Shown: positions 22,711 to 34,486 of the stretch, in pieces
Layout: each line of letters opens with the position of its first letter
Position numbering within the stretch: the stretch's first letter is position 1
Position numbers and translations under genes: made by a program
The notes under the pieces: generated by a model
What the model saw: only the letters and a program-made list of their open reading frames with translations
What the model was told of the DNA's origin: nothing
The model's database searches: none
NCBI GenBank assembly: GCA_015698045.1
Contig: BLAL01000357.1
Span: 310,001 to 374,000, forward strand
Source: Rhizophagus clarus
Taxonomy: Eukaryota > Glomeromycota > Glomeromycetes > Glomerales > Glomeraceae
Direction of reading: 5' to 3'
DNA length: 64,000 nt

Positions 22711-23211
22711 CAAGAAAATTTTAAATTTTAATCAGTATACCTGATGTATTTTTTAAGTTTATTCACTGATAACAGATAAAAAGTTTTTTTCATTTGATTT
22801 ATTCAAAGTAATTATTTTTATATTACAAATAACAGATAAACAAAAATTCCGATTTACAGTAATAGGTGTGATAATCATGCCGGTGAAGCTTAACAAATTA
22901 GTCCAGTATAAAATATAGATCTGATCTAGTATAAAATATCGACTCGTCTAATATAAAATATAGGAAAATCTAGTATAAAATATAGATAAATCTGGTATAA
23001 AATATAGATTTATCTATTTCATACTAGATTTATCTATATTTTATACTAGATTTATCCATTTCATACTAGATTTATCTATATTTTATATTAGATTTATCCA
23101 TTTCATACTAGATTTATTTAGTATTTTATACTAGATTTTTCTATATTTTAATATAGATAAATCTAGTATTTAATACTAGACTTTTGATCAGAACGGCGGG
23201 TCATATCTGGA

Positions 23212-23682
23212 AAATTAAACTGTACACTATGTGAGACCATAAATAATGGTCGTATGATGTTTCACACGGCAAAATCAAACATTACGCCAAATAACAATCT
23301 TATGGTTGGTTGGTTTTGATCTAATTAGTACCTTAAACCGTTCTAAATAAGAGGTCTAGTACTGTTTGCGAGATTCTTCTTTATATTTCTTTTATATTTT
23401 TTGTTTTTCTTTGATTTTTGTCATTGATTAATTAGGTAATACTTAATAAATATTAATGAATAACTGAGTTTAAGAAAAAAGAAAAAAAAATAATTACAAA
23501 TCTTAATTCCAGAACTTTAAAATTTCACAATTAAAAAATAATTTATTGGGTTATATTGCACAAAAATTACGTGATTCTTGGTCATTAATATGGTAAGACA
23601 TAATATGAAAAACACGTATAAAGAATTATAATGAAGTAAAAAAAGTTTATAAATAATTTTTATTTGATTATTGGTATAATAA
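23212..23682. other. Intergenic stretch downstream of the ion-transport gene
   Basis: No gene is supported. A short minus-strand frame here has no ATG-supported coding content. It probably includes the 3' UTR and terminator of the gene ending at 23683. Confidence 0.4.
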
Positions 23683-26600
23683 CTAAATAGATGTAGTAGC
23701 TTCAATAGAATCATTTTTAGTATTTTGAATATTGAGATCATTTAATAAAGTCGCATGCTTTTCATCTAATATTTTTTGTATAGTAGCTTCAATAGAATCA
23801 TTTTTAGTATTTTGAATATCTAATATTTTTTGCATTGTAGCTTCAATTAATTCATTTTTAGTATTTTGAATATCTAGTATTTTTTTGCATTTTAGCTTCA
23901 ATAGAATCATTTTTAGTTTTTTGAATATCTAGTATTTTTTGCATTGTAGCTTCAATAGAATCATCTTTAGTAATTGGAATATTGAGGTCATCTAATAATC
24001 TTTGCTTCATTTCTGGAAATCCATTTGTATTCCATTCACCTTTATCCATCATTTCTTTAATCTTTTTTCGAGTTTTATCAACATTAGCGTAATAATATCT
24101 TAAAGAAAAATTTTGTATCAGTAAAAACTATCAAATAACAAAAAAAAAATGAATAACAAATATTACTTACATAACTTCAGGAAACCATTCTACCCAACGT
24201 CTCTGATGTGGTAATAGGTAAAATAATTCAATTTCAGCCAGAATCTATGATTAAAGAATTTTAGTACTTTTACATATAATAGTAATAACTTAACAACATA
24301 ATATACCTCTGCCTTTAGTATTAAATATGAGACTCTATTATTATCTTTATCAATTGCGATATTGAGTAGTCCAATAAATAAATTCATTAGATATACAACA
24401 ATTAAGAGTGAAAATAAGACAATTAATATTGCAAGTGATGGATTATCGGTATATGTCCAATTAGATAGTGCACTTGAATCACCTATAATAAAAATATTAG
24501 TAAAAATACTATTAGAAAGAGATTTTTTCAACATACCTGTTAAGAATTTATACATTGCAAAAAGAGAAGTTCTAAAATCTATAAACATGTTTGTATTTCC
24601 ATTAGGTGGTTGAATTAAAAATGAATTAGGATCAATAGTCCCATTTTCAAATACTTGATTATAAGAAGGAGCCAAATTCCAAGGATTATTGGGATCATTA
24701 TTAATTGTACGTTCATCAAATGAAAAATTGGATCTTGGTAATAATAAAATATAAAATGCATGTGCAAAACTTATTATAATAATTAATAAGACTACTAAAA
24801 AAGAGATAATTTGTTTTCCAACACTTATAATGATTGCAAAATATACACCAAAAGATTCAAATGCTCTGAAAAATAACAGAAACTTTATATCTAAAAATAA
24901 GCATGTAAAAGAGAGTAATTCGACATTCATATTATTTGTTTGTAACCAATAAATAGAAGCAATGATTGGAAATAAAAATGCAATTAGATCTACAATGTTC
25001 AAATAATATTAGTAAACAAATATTAAAAATTTATTAAAATCAATAAACATTTATAATTACCGAACATATTCCAAAAATCTTTAATCCATTTTTTAAAATT
25101 ATAAATCATTTGGCGAACTTCAAAACTAAGATGAATGAATCCAAGTATTATTGAAGCAATTAAAAGTTGTTTTTGAATATCATCATTAATATATTGCTGA
25201 GGTATTGTTGCGGCAGTAGTAAAACATCCAAGTAAAGCAATAAATCCGATCCAAATCATTGTGTAATAATATTTTCCATAAGTATTCCATTTAAAATTAA
25301 TCAGTGCTTCTCCTTCCCATGTATTATAAATATCTGCACTTATTGTTTCAATAAATGGACTAGATTTAGGCTTAATTAATTCCAAAAACCAATTATAATC
25401 TCTTGGATAATTAACAAACTTAATATAAGGAACCATAAAAGTAATTGTTGGAGTTGTTATGTATTCTGAAAATATTTTTGAAATACGAAAATAGGTATCA
25501 GAAAATAGAGTAAATCATTAATAAAATGCCATTTTGATAATATATAAAATAGAGTAAAATAAATAGGGAAAAGGAGAAAGATTATTAATAATTGAATAAC
25601 CTTTATCAGTAAAAGTATCCATTTAGGTAATTTACGATATAAAATAATGTATTTTGTCCATAAAATTGAACGAGTTAAATCGACTACTTGAATGGGTTGA
25701 AAAGAACAAAGATGCAAATTGTTATATTGATGTTCTATACCATAAGAAAGAGAATCTGTAATCATTGTTGTTTCTATTGAATACCTTGTAATATACTCTG
25801 GATAATATTTATTTAATAATGACATTTTAGAAACAATAACGCTTAAAAACATCCTATTTTTTTCTGGATCTTTCCTAAAATGGTTAATACATTCTTTATA
25901 GATCCAATCTATTAATTCTAGCTCATGTTTTTTGATTGCGAGTGACAATAGCTCATCACCATGTTTCAAAAGAAATTCCTTATTATCATAACCGATAATA
26001 TACCTTTTATAAATATCAAATATAAAATCAGCAATTATATTTGCCGCATAGGTTGATCTATTATTCACATATTTTGAGCGTAATTTTTCAATTAATTTCA
26101 AAGGAATTTCCTTATTTTCATATTTTCTAATCATATTACAGAGATAATTTATAGGTTTATTATACGAATTATAGTCTTCAAATGCAAATGTCATTAGTCC
26201 AACACTATACTTCAAAAGAGATTCCTCATTCTCATTATTTACAGATGAAACTGATAATCTTACTCCAAAATTTGGTGAAGGTAAAGTATGTTTTGAAAAT
26301 ACTACTTCTTTATGATGTCGTAGTATGTCAATACTTTTTTCTACAAGATATAAATCCATATAATAATAGTAATTTAAAGCAATAGAATTGTCATTTTCAT
26401 TAAAATGATAAATAAAAAGACCGCCACTCGTTAGTATAATGACATCATTATCATTAAATAATTTAATTCCATAAAGATAGGCAGTAATGGTACCATAATA
26501 ATGAAGGGCTGTTGTTGTTGTACAAATTAAATCCCATTCATTGTTAATGTTAGATTTTTTAAAAACTTGCAGTTTAATTACATGTTTACTATGATTTACA

Positions 26601-28156
26601 ATATATTTACTCAAATCTCTACGTCCATATTTAACCATTTTATTAATTCTATTATATTTATCAATTTCAATAACTTCAATTTCCCATTTAATGGAGTTTT
26701 GAGCCAATTCTAGTTTATTTTTTTCACTCACAGTATGTGATAGAACCTCTTGAAATAATGTACGTATTGTATCCATATATGGATTAAATAAATGAATGTT
26801 TAAGCATTTATACATATCATATGTTTCCTTGTTGATTTTAGTGTTGCCAGAATTTTTGAGTGAAAAATCTAACTCTTCCTCGAGTTTAATCTTCCAAACG
26901 TAACCATCTAGAATTAAAAATGCGTATTTGACGTCTGTAATGCGAAGGACATCCTCATACGAAAGAGTTGATAAACCTCCGGTTTGATATTTTCCTGGTA
27001 AATTACCATTCACTTTTAAACGGTCCAAACATTCTTTCCAACAATATTCCATAAAATTCTGAATTTCTCCATTAGTAGGAAGTAAATAAGGTATTAAACC
27101 AGCAAGGCACATAAAATCATTTAGTTGAATATCTAATTAAAAAATAATATTTTAGTATGCTTAATAGTTTATATAATATACGGTAGCTTTTAACTAAAAA
27201 TCGTTACCATTCAAAGCAAAAGAAGTTTCTAATTCAATCGAATAAATTGTAATTTTATCATTAAATTTTAGAAAAATGAACTTTTTATTACTGGAAATTG
27301 CGAAATCTTCATTTGGAAGATTTGGAAACTTTAAATTGAATGGTAAAATAGAAAATAATTAATTACTTAAACAGATTTAAACAAATAACTTTTAATACAT
27401 TATTAACCAAATTTACCTCCTCGTTACAAAAAATTTTTATATTTTTTTTAGTAAGAATATCCAATTCATAAATGGAATTATTTGAATAAAAATAAACCTT
27501 ATCATATTTTGATATGCCAATACATGTGAAAGTGTAGGGAATCTCATATAATCTTTTACACTTCCATTTGTTATTTTTGGCTTGTGTGGAATAAATTAAA
27601 ATCAACTTACGATAGTCAACAAACACAACAAATTCATTTTTTAAGTTAAAGTTAAATTTTTTAGAATGAGATAAAATTGCTGACATATCCAAATTAATAT
27701 AATTATCCATGATCTTATCATATATCGCGAAATCACCTATTAATAATTACTGTGATTAGACAAATAAATAATTATCTTCCAACTGCAATATCACCTCCAA
27801 ACACTCAAAATATCTGTATGAACTTATAAGGATGATTTATACTTACCACGACCAGTATACGCAAGTTTCTTATCATCGGAAACACATAGTTGTTCTAATT
27901 TGCTTTCCTGCTCTATTTCGTGAGTAAATTCAGATTTAAGTTGACCTTCATCTACGACTTTCCAACCGACGATTGAATTATCCTCTTTACTATAAGTAAC
28001 AACGTATTTTTCATTTGGGGATACTTCTATCCTCGAAATATGCTTGCCTTTATGTGGTGGTTTATCATTATCGTTATGTGGTTTGTCAATACCAGTTTCA
28101 TCAATACCGTTCTTGTTATTTTCGATTTCTATCTGGATGTCACTTTTTTCACTCAT
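23683..28156 (-). CDS. Ion transport domain protein, eight exons, two apparent frameshifts
   Basis: Exons on the minus strand: 28156-27847, 27736-27417, 27328-27208, 27132-25061, 24989-24537, 24482-24307, 24244-24171 and 24098-23683. All introns are GT..AG, 54-110 nt, and the joins keep frame. The N-terminus (~380 aa) has WD-like strands (SRIEVSPNEKYVVTYSKEDN, KLEQLCVSDDKKLAYTGRGD). A helical region follows, then hydrophobic spans (WILLLIKVIQLLIIFLLFPI; YTMIWIGFIALLGC; SFLVVLLIIIISFAHAFYIL; LAILIVLFSLLIVVYLMNLF), the Ion_trans layout. A cytoplasmic tail (AEIELFYLLPHQRRWVEWFP) ends in 18-residue repeats of KILDIQNTKNDSIEATMQ. It is presumably a plasma- or endomembrane cation channel. The frame shifts once at ~25502 (AAAA run) and once at ~23880 (7 T where sister repeats have 6). 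These may be assembly errors or real decay. Confidence 0.8.
23686..24010 (-). repeat. 54-bp coding repeat in the channel C-terminus
   Basis: About five units encode KILDIQNTKNDSIEATMQ and variants. Differences between units are few, so the array looks recently expanded. The predicted structure is a helical coiled coil. The single-base frameshift lies in the unit around 23880-23886. Confidence 0.85.
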
Positions 28157-28976
28157 TTTGATATTTAATGAGAGAAACAATATGTTATTTATTTATTCAT
28201 ATTAAAATGGACAAATTTGGGAATTGAAATGATCATCGATTTAGAAAAGAAATACTCAATAAACCGTTAAAGTGTACAAATAAACAATCGAATACAACCA
28301 AGAATTGGTGTATTTTTGGGACAATATTAAGAGTTCAAACTAAACATGTAAAATTAGCAAATTGAAAAGATTCATGCATGCAGTATTTAAGTACAGTAAA
28401 AAAAAAGGCTAAATTAGGTAGTACTCAAATACGGTAAGTTATCATATGAATACAAAGTTTGTGTATGGCGTAAAAATTTGCTGCGAGGACTTTTATTTAA
28501 TTGTTTTGGAAAGTGCTTTTCAGATTATGCGAGATTATAATTATTAATTTTTTGGTTTAAAATTAACGAATAATGGATTTATTAGGATGAATAAAACTAA
28601 GTTCAATATTTGCAAACATTTGTAGCGTAGTAAGACTTATTTAAAAATAATTTTAATATTAATTAATAATTGGTTGTATTAATATTTTATCTGGAAAAAA
28701 ATTTTTATTACAAATTTGCCTAATTTCACGTATAATTAAAATAAAAAAAAAAAAGGTTCAAAGTAAAATAAATAGTTCATATGTTCATCGAAAAATCTTG
28801 TCAAAAAAAAAAAGTTGTGTACCTACCATATGAAAGTAAGGCCGCTCCAATTTAAATTGTTTGTTTAACGTTCGGGTCACAATAAACAAACATAAATAAT
28901 AAAATTTTGGAAATTTTGGAAAAATTTGGAAAATTTCGGAAAATTATAATTATTTTTTTTTCGTAGCACTTGTTAT
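28157..28976. other. 5' flank of the channel gene up to element C
   Basis: AT-rich. It likely holds the promoter of the minus-strand channel gene, but I cannot point to a defined motif. No open frame, repeat or TIR was found up to the TTGTTA duplication at 28971. Confidence 0.4.
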
Positions 28977-28999
28977 ATGGCAAGCCGCTCTGGTCAAAA

Positions 29000-29230
29000 G
29001 TCCGCTGCAATTGCAGCGGGTACCTGCTAGATTTGTGGCGGGTAGCCGCTGGATTTGTGGCAGGTACCTGCTAGATTCACAGCAGGTAGCCGCTAGATTT
29101 GCGGCAGGTAGCCACTGGATTTGCGGCAGGTACCTGCTGGATTCGCAGCAGGTAGCCGCTAGATTTGCGGCAGGTACCTGCTAAATTCGCAGCAGGTACC
29201 CGCTGGATTTGCGGCAGGTACCTGACAGGT
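29000..29230. repeat. GC-rich 22-bp array, left arm of element C
   Basis: About ten 22-bp units alternating GCAGGTACCTGCTGGATT and GCAGGTAGCCGCTAGATT types. The right-arm counterpart is at 31915-32110. Every GGTACC unit is palindromic over 12 bp. Confidence 0.92.
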
Positions 29231-29589
29231 TACAAATATGGTATTGTATTTTTTTCTGGTTCAAAAAATCTTTTTTGGTTTCACATTTATAGTAATCTAC
29301 CGAATTATTGGATCCAAGTTTTGATGTTTCCTTTTTTAGCAATGATTTTTGTCTCTAATTCTGCCCATCGCTATAAATTTTGCTGGAATTATAAATATAT
29401 AACAGACTGTAAAACTCAATTATGATTTTACTTTCATTAATCAAAAAGGTTTAGAAAATTTCTAAATTTCGCCTCAGATTATTATCATCACAAATTATTA
29501 TATTATTACCTCAGATATTACAATAGCAATATTGAAAGAATCATTATTTTTTACACGGTTTGATTTGCTGAAAAATTCTTTTTTATATT

Positions 29590-31555
29590 ATACAGAAAAA
29601 TGCATTTTTAATTAAACACTTTAATAAACATTTTTTTAATTAAACGCCTTAAATTAACCATTTAAAAAATGCGTTTTAACGTTTTTTTTTAAATTATCTG
29701 CCTAAAAAAATGTATTTTAATAAAAAATTAAAAAAATGTATTTTAGTAAAAAATTAAAAAAATGTATTTTAGTAAAAAATTAAAAAAATGTGTTTTAGTA
29801 AGAAATTAAAAAAATGTATTTTAATTAAACACTTCAAAAAAAATGTTTTTTTAAATTGAACACTAAAAAACAGAGTTTTTTAAAGTTAGTGCTTAGAAAA
29901 AACGTATTTATAATTAAAAAGCTTTAAAAAAAATCATTTTTTTAAATTAAACGCTTAAATAAATTATTTTAGCATTTTTTTTTAAATTAACTGCTTAAAA
30001 AAAAAAGATTTTTAAATTTAATGCTAAAAAAAAATAAAGTATTTAGTGTTTTTTTTAATTAAACGCTTAAGAAAAAAATTTTTGATGTTTTTTTTTTTAA
30101 AATTAAATGCTTAAAAAAAACGTAAAAACGTTTTTTTTATTAATTACTTTAAAAAAAAGTTAAAAAAAACTTTTTTTTTAAATTAAACACTTAAATAAAT
30201 GTATTTCAGCGGTTTTTTTTAAATTAACTGTTTAAAAAAGTTTTTTAAATTTAATGCTTAAAAAAAAAACATTTTAAATTTAACACTAAAAAAACATTTT
30301 TTTAAAATTAAACGCTTAAGAATAGATTAACATTTTTTTAAAATTAGACGCTCAAAAATAAAGTATTTTGGTGTTTTTTTTTTAATTATTAAATGGTTAA
30401 GAAAAAAATTTTTTAAGGTTTTTTTTTAAATTAACCGCTTAAAAAATGTTGAAAGAACAGTTGAACATTATTTTATTAACTACTTTAAAAAAACTGTCAA
30501 AAAACATTTTCTTTAAATTAAATGCTTAAATAAATGTATTTTAGCAAAAAGTTTTAAATTTAATGCTTAAAAAAAACATCTTTAAAATTAGACACTTAAA
30601 AATAAAATATTTTAGTGTTTTTTTTTTTAATTAAACGCTTAAGAAAAAAGTTTTTTACCATTTTTTTTTTAAATTAACACTTAAAAAAAATGTTGAAAGA
30701 ACGGTTTAACATTTTTTTTTATTAACTACTTTAAAAAAAACCATTAAAAAAAATGTTTTTAAATCAAAAAAACTTTTTTATTTAGGCGGTTAATTTAAAA
30801 AAAAAATGCTAAAATACATTTATTTAACACTTAAAAAAAACGTTTTTAAAATTAGATGCTTAAAAATAAAAATATTTTAGTGTTTTTTTTAATTAAACGC
30901 TTAAGAAAAAGTTTATTACCGTTTTTTTTAAATAACCACTTAAAAAAAATGTTGAAAGAACGGTTTAACATTTTTTTTATTAACTACTTTAAAAAAAAAC
31001 TGTTAAAAAAAACGTTTTTTAAATCAAATGCTTAAATAAATGTATTTTAGCGTTTTTTTTAAATTAACTGCTTAAATAAAAAAGTTTTTTAAATTTAACA
31101 CTTAAAAAAAAACGTTTTTAAAATTAGATGCTTAAAAATAAAATATTTTAGTGTTTTTTTTAATTAAACGTTTAAGAAAAAAGTTTTTTAACATTTTTTT
31201 AAATTCAACGCTTAAAATAAATGTATTTTAGCGTTTTTTTTGAAATTAACTGCCTAAGAAAAAGTTTTTTAACAATTTTTTAAATTAAACACGTCTTTTT
31301 TTATTAATTACTTTAAAAAGATGCTAAAATACATTTATTTAAGCGTTTAATTTAAAAAAAAAACATTTTTTTGAAACATTTAATTTTTTACTAAAATACG
31401 TTTTTTTAAGCGGTTAGCTTAAGGTGTTTAATTATAAAAACTTTTTTTTTTTAAGTGTTAAATTTAAAAAGTTTTTTTTAAGCGTTTAATTAAAAAATGA
31501 TTAATTAAAAAAAATCATTTTTTAAAGCGTTTAATTTAAAATGCATTTTCCTGTA
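29590..31555. repeat. AT-rich palindromic core of element C
   Basis: Nearly 2 kb of units such as TTTAAATTAAACGCTTAAAA with AAATGTATTTTAGTG and TTGAAAGAACGGTTTAACAT blocks. The orientation of the ATACATTTATTTAAGCG motif changes near 30800 and again after 31300, so parts have been inverted or recombined. It aligns block by block with the core of B. Confidence 0.85.
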
Positions 31556-32147
31556 TAATAAATAGATAATATATTTTTTCAGCAAATCATATCATATATA
31601 AAAACTAATGTGATTCTTTCAATATTGTTATTGTGATATCTAAGGTAATAGTATAATAATTTGTGATAATAATCTGAGGCAGAATTTAGAAATTTTCTGA
31701 ATCTTTTTGGTTAACAAAAGTAGAAATCATAATTGAGTTTTACATTCTGTTAAATATTTATAATTTATAGCAATGGGCAGAATTAGAGACAAAAATCATA
31801 GCCAAAAAAGGAAACATCAATCTTGGATCCAATAATTCGGTAGATTACTATAAATGTGAAACCAAATAAGATTTTTTGAACCAGAAAAAATATAATACCA
31901 TATTTGTAACCTGTCAGGTACCTGCCATAAATCCAGCGGGTACCTGCTGCAAATTCAGCAGGTACCTGCCGCAAATCCAGCGGCTACCCGCTGCGAATCC
32001 AGCAGGTACCCGCCGCAAATTAAGCAGGTACCTGCTGTGAAAGTAGCAGGTACCTGCCACAAATTCAGCGGGTACCTGCTGTAAAAGCAGCAGGTACCTG
32101 CTGCAATTGCGGCAGACTTTTGTCTTGAACGGCTTGCCATATTGTTA

Positions 32148-33344
32148 GGCATACTAATCGACATGAACTTTTCCTTTTAAATTTAGTAATCCACATTTGA
32201 AATTTTACCGTTTTGACCGAGTACAAAACGCCAAAATATAAATTCTACTCCTTACAGTAATCGAACTATACAAAAAACGAAAAAAAATTAAAAATGATCA
32301 ATTGATTCGAGAAAATCAACCTTGGCAGTAGCCTGTTAACATCGATCCAGAGAAGGAATAAATAAACTGGTATAATTTGAATTTAGGGACATTTAAACAT
32401 AATATACAGTATAATATTACCGGTATGTGTTTATATTTTTAAACTAGGGGGGCAAACAACAGCCTAAAGATAAAAAAGTTATAAATCATGCTAATGACAG
32501 TAATGTATTTGAAAAGTGTCTCCTTTTTGTGTTTCATTCATATGCGAGATTGCCCCACTATTAATTTTTCACCCCAAAATTTAAAGACCTGGCTAACTGA
32601 ATCCCAGTTTCTTAATTTCATGTGAACTTAATAGAATGCATAAAATGATTGTACAGTACAGTGCATTAAATTACGATATCACAAACGTTTATGGTAATAT
32701 AAAAATGAGAAATATCGTTTCCACCTAATTATACTCATTTAAGTTTTCGAATTTTATATTGTAATACTGCGATGATTCTTTTAGCTATTATACTGGAGGT
32801 ATGGATTATATTGTGAAATGTAGCAGAAATACAAACTGAAGTTTAAAATACTTAAATAAAGTCAATAATCGAAATTGAAATATATTCTCTATAGTTTTCA
32901 AAAGAAGCCGGTAAAGAAATAAATTTATTGTTTGTTGGAATTTCTCTAGAGAAATTGCTTCGAAGAAAAGTAAGTACTGTAGTTGTTTCATTAATGTATC
33001 TTTTTAAATTTATTTATATTCGAATGACGAGTTATAATTTGGTCTCTGCTTTTCAATTTTTGAATAATTATTTGTATAATAGTGCGTCTGATATTATCAT
33101 ACTATTCTAAATACATTCATTTTCCGCTTAATTTCGTTCTCTTGATGTTAGACGCTTAGAGACTTGTGAATTTTTGGTATAAAAACTATAGGATTTGCAT
33201 TCCATATGTTTAAGAGGTGGGTGACGTAGTTGTTTTGCTCGGAGTATAGGTTTCAGGAATGTTATTTTGTTTTTTTATACGGATGGTTCGGTATATAATT
33301 TAGATAGCATCTATCAAACAGCCCTGTGAAGCGAAGTACAACAC
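32148..33344. other. Intergenic stretch, no supported gene
   Basis: Moderately AT-rich. Frames around 32806 and 32928 lack supported ATG starts or recognisable content. The end of this stretch may contain the 5' part of the Tc1-like element that follows, but no left terminal repeat was identified. Confidence 0.35.
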
Positions 33345-34368
33345 ATTTCTATGATGATGACTAGCAAAAGCGAGCTCTCAATTACAAGATCCTCAACACA
33401 CGTTTCATCTCGGGTTGAGCGCCTAACATTTCATGGAATGGTATCACGCATATTGTCCGTAATATACGAAATTTCATTCGACTTGGAAGCTGAATGCTCA
33501 TATAGGAGGGACTCTTTCACAATTTGTTTCGCTACCAAAAGGAGTTTACTCCTCTTGCCTTTTTGGTTTTGATCGTCCTTTTTGACGATATCAAAAATAT
33601 TTGATCTCAATGAACTTCAGCACTTCGACAATACAAAAGGTTGACACTCAACATTTCTAAAAAGGATCAATATTTTACCATCAAGACAGTCACGTGAACG
33701 ACAAGTACGATGAAGGAACAGTCATAGTATGTACTAACGAAACTAAGATCGAGATGCTTCGGATCACCCTAACGTCAACTACCTAAACTTAGGACGTCTA
33801 GTAGCTTTCTTCACTCAGGCTCTTAGAATTCGCATCGCGGTTGTTTTTATAGATTCTATAATAGCTTTATTTTCTTTTCATAATTTTTTTATATTTTCTT
33901 TTTTCCTCAATTATTACATTCTTCTTACCTTCACCGTGGTCACTTAAGGCTATGAGAGTAGTCCTCCCCATAATCGACTTTCTTGTTTATACTCGAAGCA
34001 TAATTTCAGTTTTTAATATATTGCATAGAATAGGATTTTACAGGATGTGACAAAAAAAAAAGAAAAGTTGGCACGTCCCAGATGACTAGCGTTTTCAGCA
34101 ACGACCCCAAGCATATTAGCCGTCTTGCTAAGACCTTTATCGAAGAAAATTTCCCACATGACCGTCAACAGTCCAGATTTGAATCCCATTGTAAACTTAT
34201 GATCATAAAAAGTAAGGTGAAAAGCGGATGTTGACGATCTGGAAAATTTTATGGTACTATAGAAGAATTGGAAAATATTCCAGAAAACGTTCTAATAAAT
34301 TTTTCACGATCAATGAGATGACATTGCGAGTTAATTATTGAGAATAATGGTGAACGTATACCATATTA
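33345..34368 (+). pseudogene. Tc1/mariner transposase pseudogene
   Basis: The C-terminal third is clear on the plus strand. From about 34080 a frame-broken read gives NDPKHISRLAKTFIEENFP, then NSPDLNPI-like residues, IIKSKVKSGC, ENIPENVLINFSRSM and CELIIENNGERIPY ending at TAA 34366-34368. This is the DDE core and end of a Tc1-type transposase. Upstream, TNETKIEMLRI near 33736 fits the ESKIELF block. The ATG frame 33351-33572 (KSELSIT, then unrelated) may be its N-terminus. Many stops and frameshifts make it inactive. Confidence 0.82.
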
Positions 34369-34486
34369 ATTTTTTTTAATAGAATTATCCAGATTTTAGC
34401 TTTAAATAAAAAAAAAATTCGTGATTTTTTTTTTATACAAGCGTTGACGATCGATTTTATTTTTTTTTATCATACACTGTATGTAT
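34369..34486. mobile_element. Right flank and probable right terminal repeat of the Tc1-like element
   Basis: After the transposase stop, the sequence AAAAAAAATTCGTGATTTTT, then ACAAGCGTTGACGATCGATT, ends in ATCATACACTGTATG. TACAGTGTATGA read inward is a common Tc1-type terminus. The left partner was not found, so the element is truncated or its end has decayed. Confidence 0.5.

Larger units (their letters stand above)
21724..23205. mobile_element. Inverted-repeat element E, same end type as A-C, 6-bp duplication
   Basis: Both ends read TATGACCCGCCGTTCTGATC then AAAAGTCTAG inward. They share TATG..C..GCCG.TCTG.TCAAAAGTC with elements A-C. TCCGGA (21718-21723) and TCTGGA (23206-23211) flank it, a 6-bp duplication with one mismatch. 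The subterminal regions are repeats of CTAGTATAAAATATAGAT in both orientations, not the GC-rich 22-bp units. Farther in, AGCTTCACCGGCATGATTAT (about 21955) is inverted at about 22880. The interior holds another small element and a coding-like relic. Total 1482 bp. Confidence 0.88.
28977..32141. mobile_element. Inverted-repeat element C, 3165 bp, perfect 6-bp duplication
   Basis: This is the best-bounded copy of the family. The left end is TATGGCAAGCCGCTCTGGTC then AAAAGTCCGC. The right end inverts to TATGGCAAGCCGTTCAAGAC then AAAAGTCTGC. TTGTTA flanks both sides (28971-28976 and 32142-32147). From outside in, each arm has the 22-bp GC-rich array (29000-29230; 31915-32110), a ~350-bp conserved segment (GGTTACAAATATGGTATT, TTGGTTTCACATTTATAGTA, CAATTATGATTT), then the AT-rich core (about 29590-31555). 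The whole unit is one large imperfect palindrome and encodes nothing recognisable. Confidence 0.94.

Noticed and set aside
24362-24613. 83-aa plus-strand frame over the ion-transport exons
   Set aside because: It is the antisense shadow of well-supported minus-strand coding sequence.
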